Below the pieces are notes generated by a model. The model had not been told where the DNA came from and made no database searches. It saw only the letters and a program-made list of their open reading frames with translations. From Muribaculaceae bacterium (GTDB lineage Bacteria; Bacteroidota; Bacteroidia; Bacteroidales; Muribaculaceae), in NCBI GenBank assembly GCA_024400895.1, contig JAKSMA010000024.1:1-16303 (forward strand): a DNA stretch of 16,303 nucleotides, in the 5' to 3' direction. Positions within the stretch are counted from its first letter, which is position 1, and every line of letters begins with the position of its first letter. The position numbers and the translations under genes were made by a program. Below are positions 14,973-16,303 of this stretch, piece after piece.

Positions 14973-15755
14973 ATGGCTATATTTGAAACACAGAATCTTG
15001 CAGTGGGCTACACCCACGGAAAGCAAACCACAACCCTGCTCAGCGGCTTGAACCTTTCACTTGAAAGCGGTCAGTTGGTGGCACTTCTTGGCCAGAACGG
15101 TGCCGGTAAGTCGACACTGATTCGCGCACTCACTTTTGCCACGAAACCCGTTGAGGGAAAGATACTTTTGCATGGGGTGGATTTTGATACGATTACGCGT
15201 TCAGAACGTGCACGCCTGCTCTCGCTTGTGTCCACCGAACGTATTCAGGCTGGAGCCCTCACCGTTACCGAACTTGTGGGCCTTGGCCGTCAGCCCTACA
15301 CTGGTTTTCTGGGCCGCCTTTCCGATGCCGACCGTGATATTGTGGCCGATTCAATCAGCAGCGTGGGCATGAGTCATAAAGCCGACAGTTTTGTGGCCAA
15401 CTTGAGCGACGGCGAGCGCCAAAAGGTGATGATTGCCCGTGCATTGGCACAGCACACACCTATCATCGTGCTCGACGAACCCACCGCTTTCCTCGATGCT
15501 GCAAGCCGAATCGAAACGATGCAACTCCTTGCGTCGCTTGCCCATGAGCAGAACAAGGCTATTTTGCTCTCCACTCACGATATTTCACGCTCGTTGATGC
15601 TCACCGATCAGCTGTGGGTCATCGCTCGCGACCGACAGGTGCTCACTGGTCCAACATCGGAGATGGTGGCCAGCGATGCCATGAACCGAGTTTTTGCAAA
15701 TTCATCTATCATATTTAACTCCACACATTGCGACTATGAAGCATCAGAAGGTTGA
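14973..15755 (+). CDS. ABC transporter ATP-binding protein (FecE/BtuD type)
   Basis: 260 residues. Walker A GQNGAGKST at 40-48, signature LSDGERQ at 144-150, Walker B IIVLDEP at 164-170 and the switch histidine STHD (H202) are all intact. The Q-loop region reads LVSTERIQAGALTVTELVGLG, without the usual glutamine at the V-x-Q position, a variation I associate with Bacteroidales FecE-like proteins. It powers import through the FecCD permease encoded immediately upstream (5-base gap). Its last 20 bases overlap the proposed start of the acetyltransferase gene. Confidence 0.95.
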   Translation: MAIFETQNLAVGYTHGKQTTTLLSGLNLSLESGQLVALLGQNGAGKSTLIRALTFATKPVEGKILLHGVDFDTITRSERARLLSLVSTERIQAGALTVTELVGLGRQPYTGFLGRLSDADRDIVADSISSVGMSHKADSFVANLSDGERQKVMIARALAQHTPIIVLDEPTAFLDAASRIETMQLLASLAHEQNKAILLSTHDISRSLMLTDQLWVIARDRQVLTGPTSEMVASDAMNRVFANSSIIFNSTHCDYEASEG

Positions 15756-16303
15756 AATCAGCGCCGAGGCACAACGAGAAATTGAGAAAATGATGTCGGG
15801 CGAACTCTACGATGCCACCCGAAACGATGCGCTTCTTGACATCCTCAATGAAGTGCAGAACATGTGTTACGACTACAACCAACTTCGCCCTACGCAAGCA
15901 AAAGAACGCACCGAACTGATGCGCACAATACTCGGGCGCACCGGCAAGCGATTCAAAATTATCAGCCCGTTCATCTGCGACTATGGTTTCAACATTGAAA
16001 TAGGGGAGAACTTCTTCTCCAACTCAAACATGGTGATTCTGGATGAGGCGAAAGTGACCTTTGGCGACAATGTGTTCATCGGTCCCAACTGCTCATTCTA
16101 CACCGCAGGACATCCACTTGATGTAGAGCGGCGCAACGCCGGGCTGGAATACTCTTGGCCCATCAAGGTGGGCAATAATGTGTGGTTTGGTGGAGGCGTG
16201 ACCGTAGTGCCAGGCGTCACCATCGGCGACGATGTGGTCATTGGTGCAGGCAGCGTGGTCACTCACGACATCCCCTCAGGCGTACTCGCCGCTGGCAACC
16301 CCG
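15736..16303 (+). CDS. Maltose/galactoside-type O-acetyltransferase, 3' end outside window
   Basis: 189 codons are visible and the frame is still open at the window end; the family's usual length is about 185-205, so little is missing. After a 17-residue lead, EKMMSGELYDA (17-27) is the typical Maa/LacA N-terminal motif. A left-handed beta-helix of hexapeptide repeats follows (IEIGENFFSN, VTFGDNVFIGPN, IKVGNNVWFGGGVTVVPGVTIGDDVVIGAGSVVTHDIPSGVLAAGNP). H126 in FYTAGHPLD is the catalytic histidine of the family. It would transfer acetyl from acetyl-CoA to a sugar hydroxyl in the cytoplasm. The ATG at 15736 overlaps the ATPase gene by 20 bases; a start at 15790 or 15793 would avoid the overlap but lose part of the conserved EKM motif. 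The link to the importer is only by position. Confidence 0.9.
   Translation, partial: MKHQKVEISAEAQREIEKMMSGELYDATRNDALLDILNEVQNMCYDYNQLRPTQAKERTELMRTILGRTGKRFKIISPFICDYGFNIEIGENFFSNSNMVILDEAKVTFGDNVFIGPNCSFYTAGHPLDVERRNAGLEYSWPIKVGNNVWFGGGVTVVPGVTIGDDVVIGAGSVVTHDIPSGVLAAGNP

Overview
The window looks like chromosomal DNA of a gut-type Bacteroidales bacterium (Prevotella, Muribaculaceae or Bacteroides-like). The reasons are the promoters with the Bacteroidetes -7 box TAnnTTTG, the lack of clear Shine-Dalgarno sites, a dockerin-type exported protein of a style common in that order, a DUF4143 ATPase and a FecBCD-type importer with Bacteroidales-like sequence. I can place the order from recognition of families, not the species. 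No rRNA, tRNA, CRISPR array or insertion sequence was seen.

Left part (1-6140): two exported proteins on the + strand, one with a C-terminal dockerin-like domain and one with an internal duplication. They share an identical 34-base leader. A long two-sided hairpin separates them from a leftward pair, an SLC13/DASS permease followed by a large M16 zinc peptidase.

Middle part (6141-8400): an accessory-looking block on the + strand. A DUF4160-DUF2442 gene pair overlaps by four bases and ends in a stem-loop. Two nearly identical 40-bp palindromes, 52 bp apart, lie directly before the promoter of a DUF4143-type AAA ATPase. A bidirectional terminator closes the block against trpS.

TrpS to 11175: trpS and a GT14-like glycosyltransferase are both on the - strand. 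Each has, just upstream and in the same relative orientation, a copy of an A-rich repeat with core AAAAGTTGYAAAAA; the second copy holds three units at an exact 33-bp period. The 465-bp gap before the next gene also holds a hairpin and a GC-richer stretch of unknown meaning.

Right part (11176-16303): a very AT-rich gene encodes a predicted membrane-anchored coiled-coil protein with a C-terminal Mrr-like restriction endonuclease domain; an alanine sits where the family normally has a metal-binding aspartate. Four bases after it starts a tightly packed GC-rich operon for iron-siderophore or cobalamin import (lipoprotein, permease, ATPase), followed by an overlapping maltose/galactoside-type O-acetyltransferase cut by the window end. 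The nuclease gene is the best candidate for a horizontally acquired, possibly defensive element; the twin palindromes at the ATPase gene and the nuclease are the most worthwhile leads.
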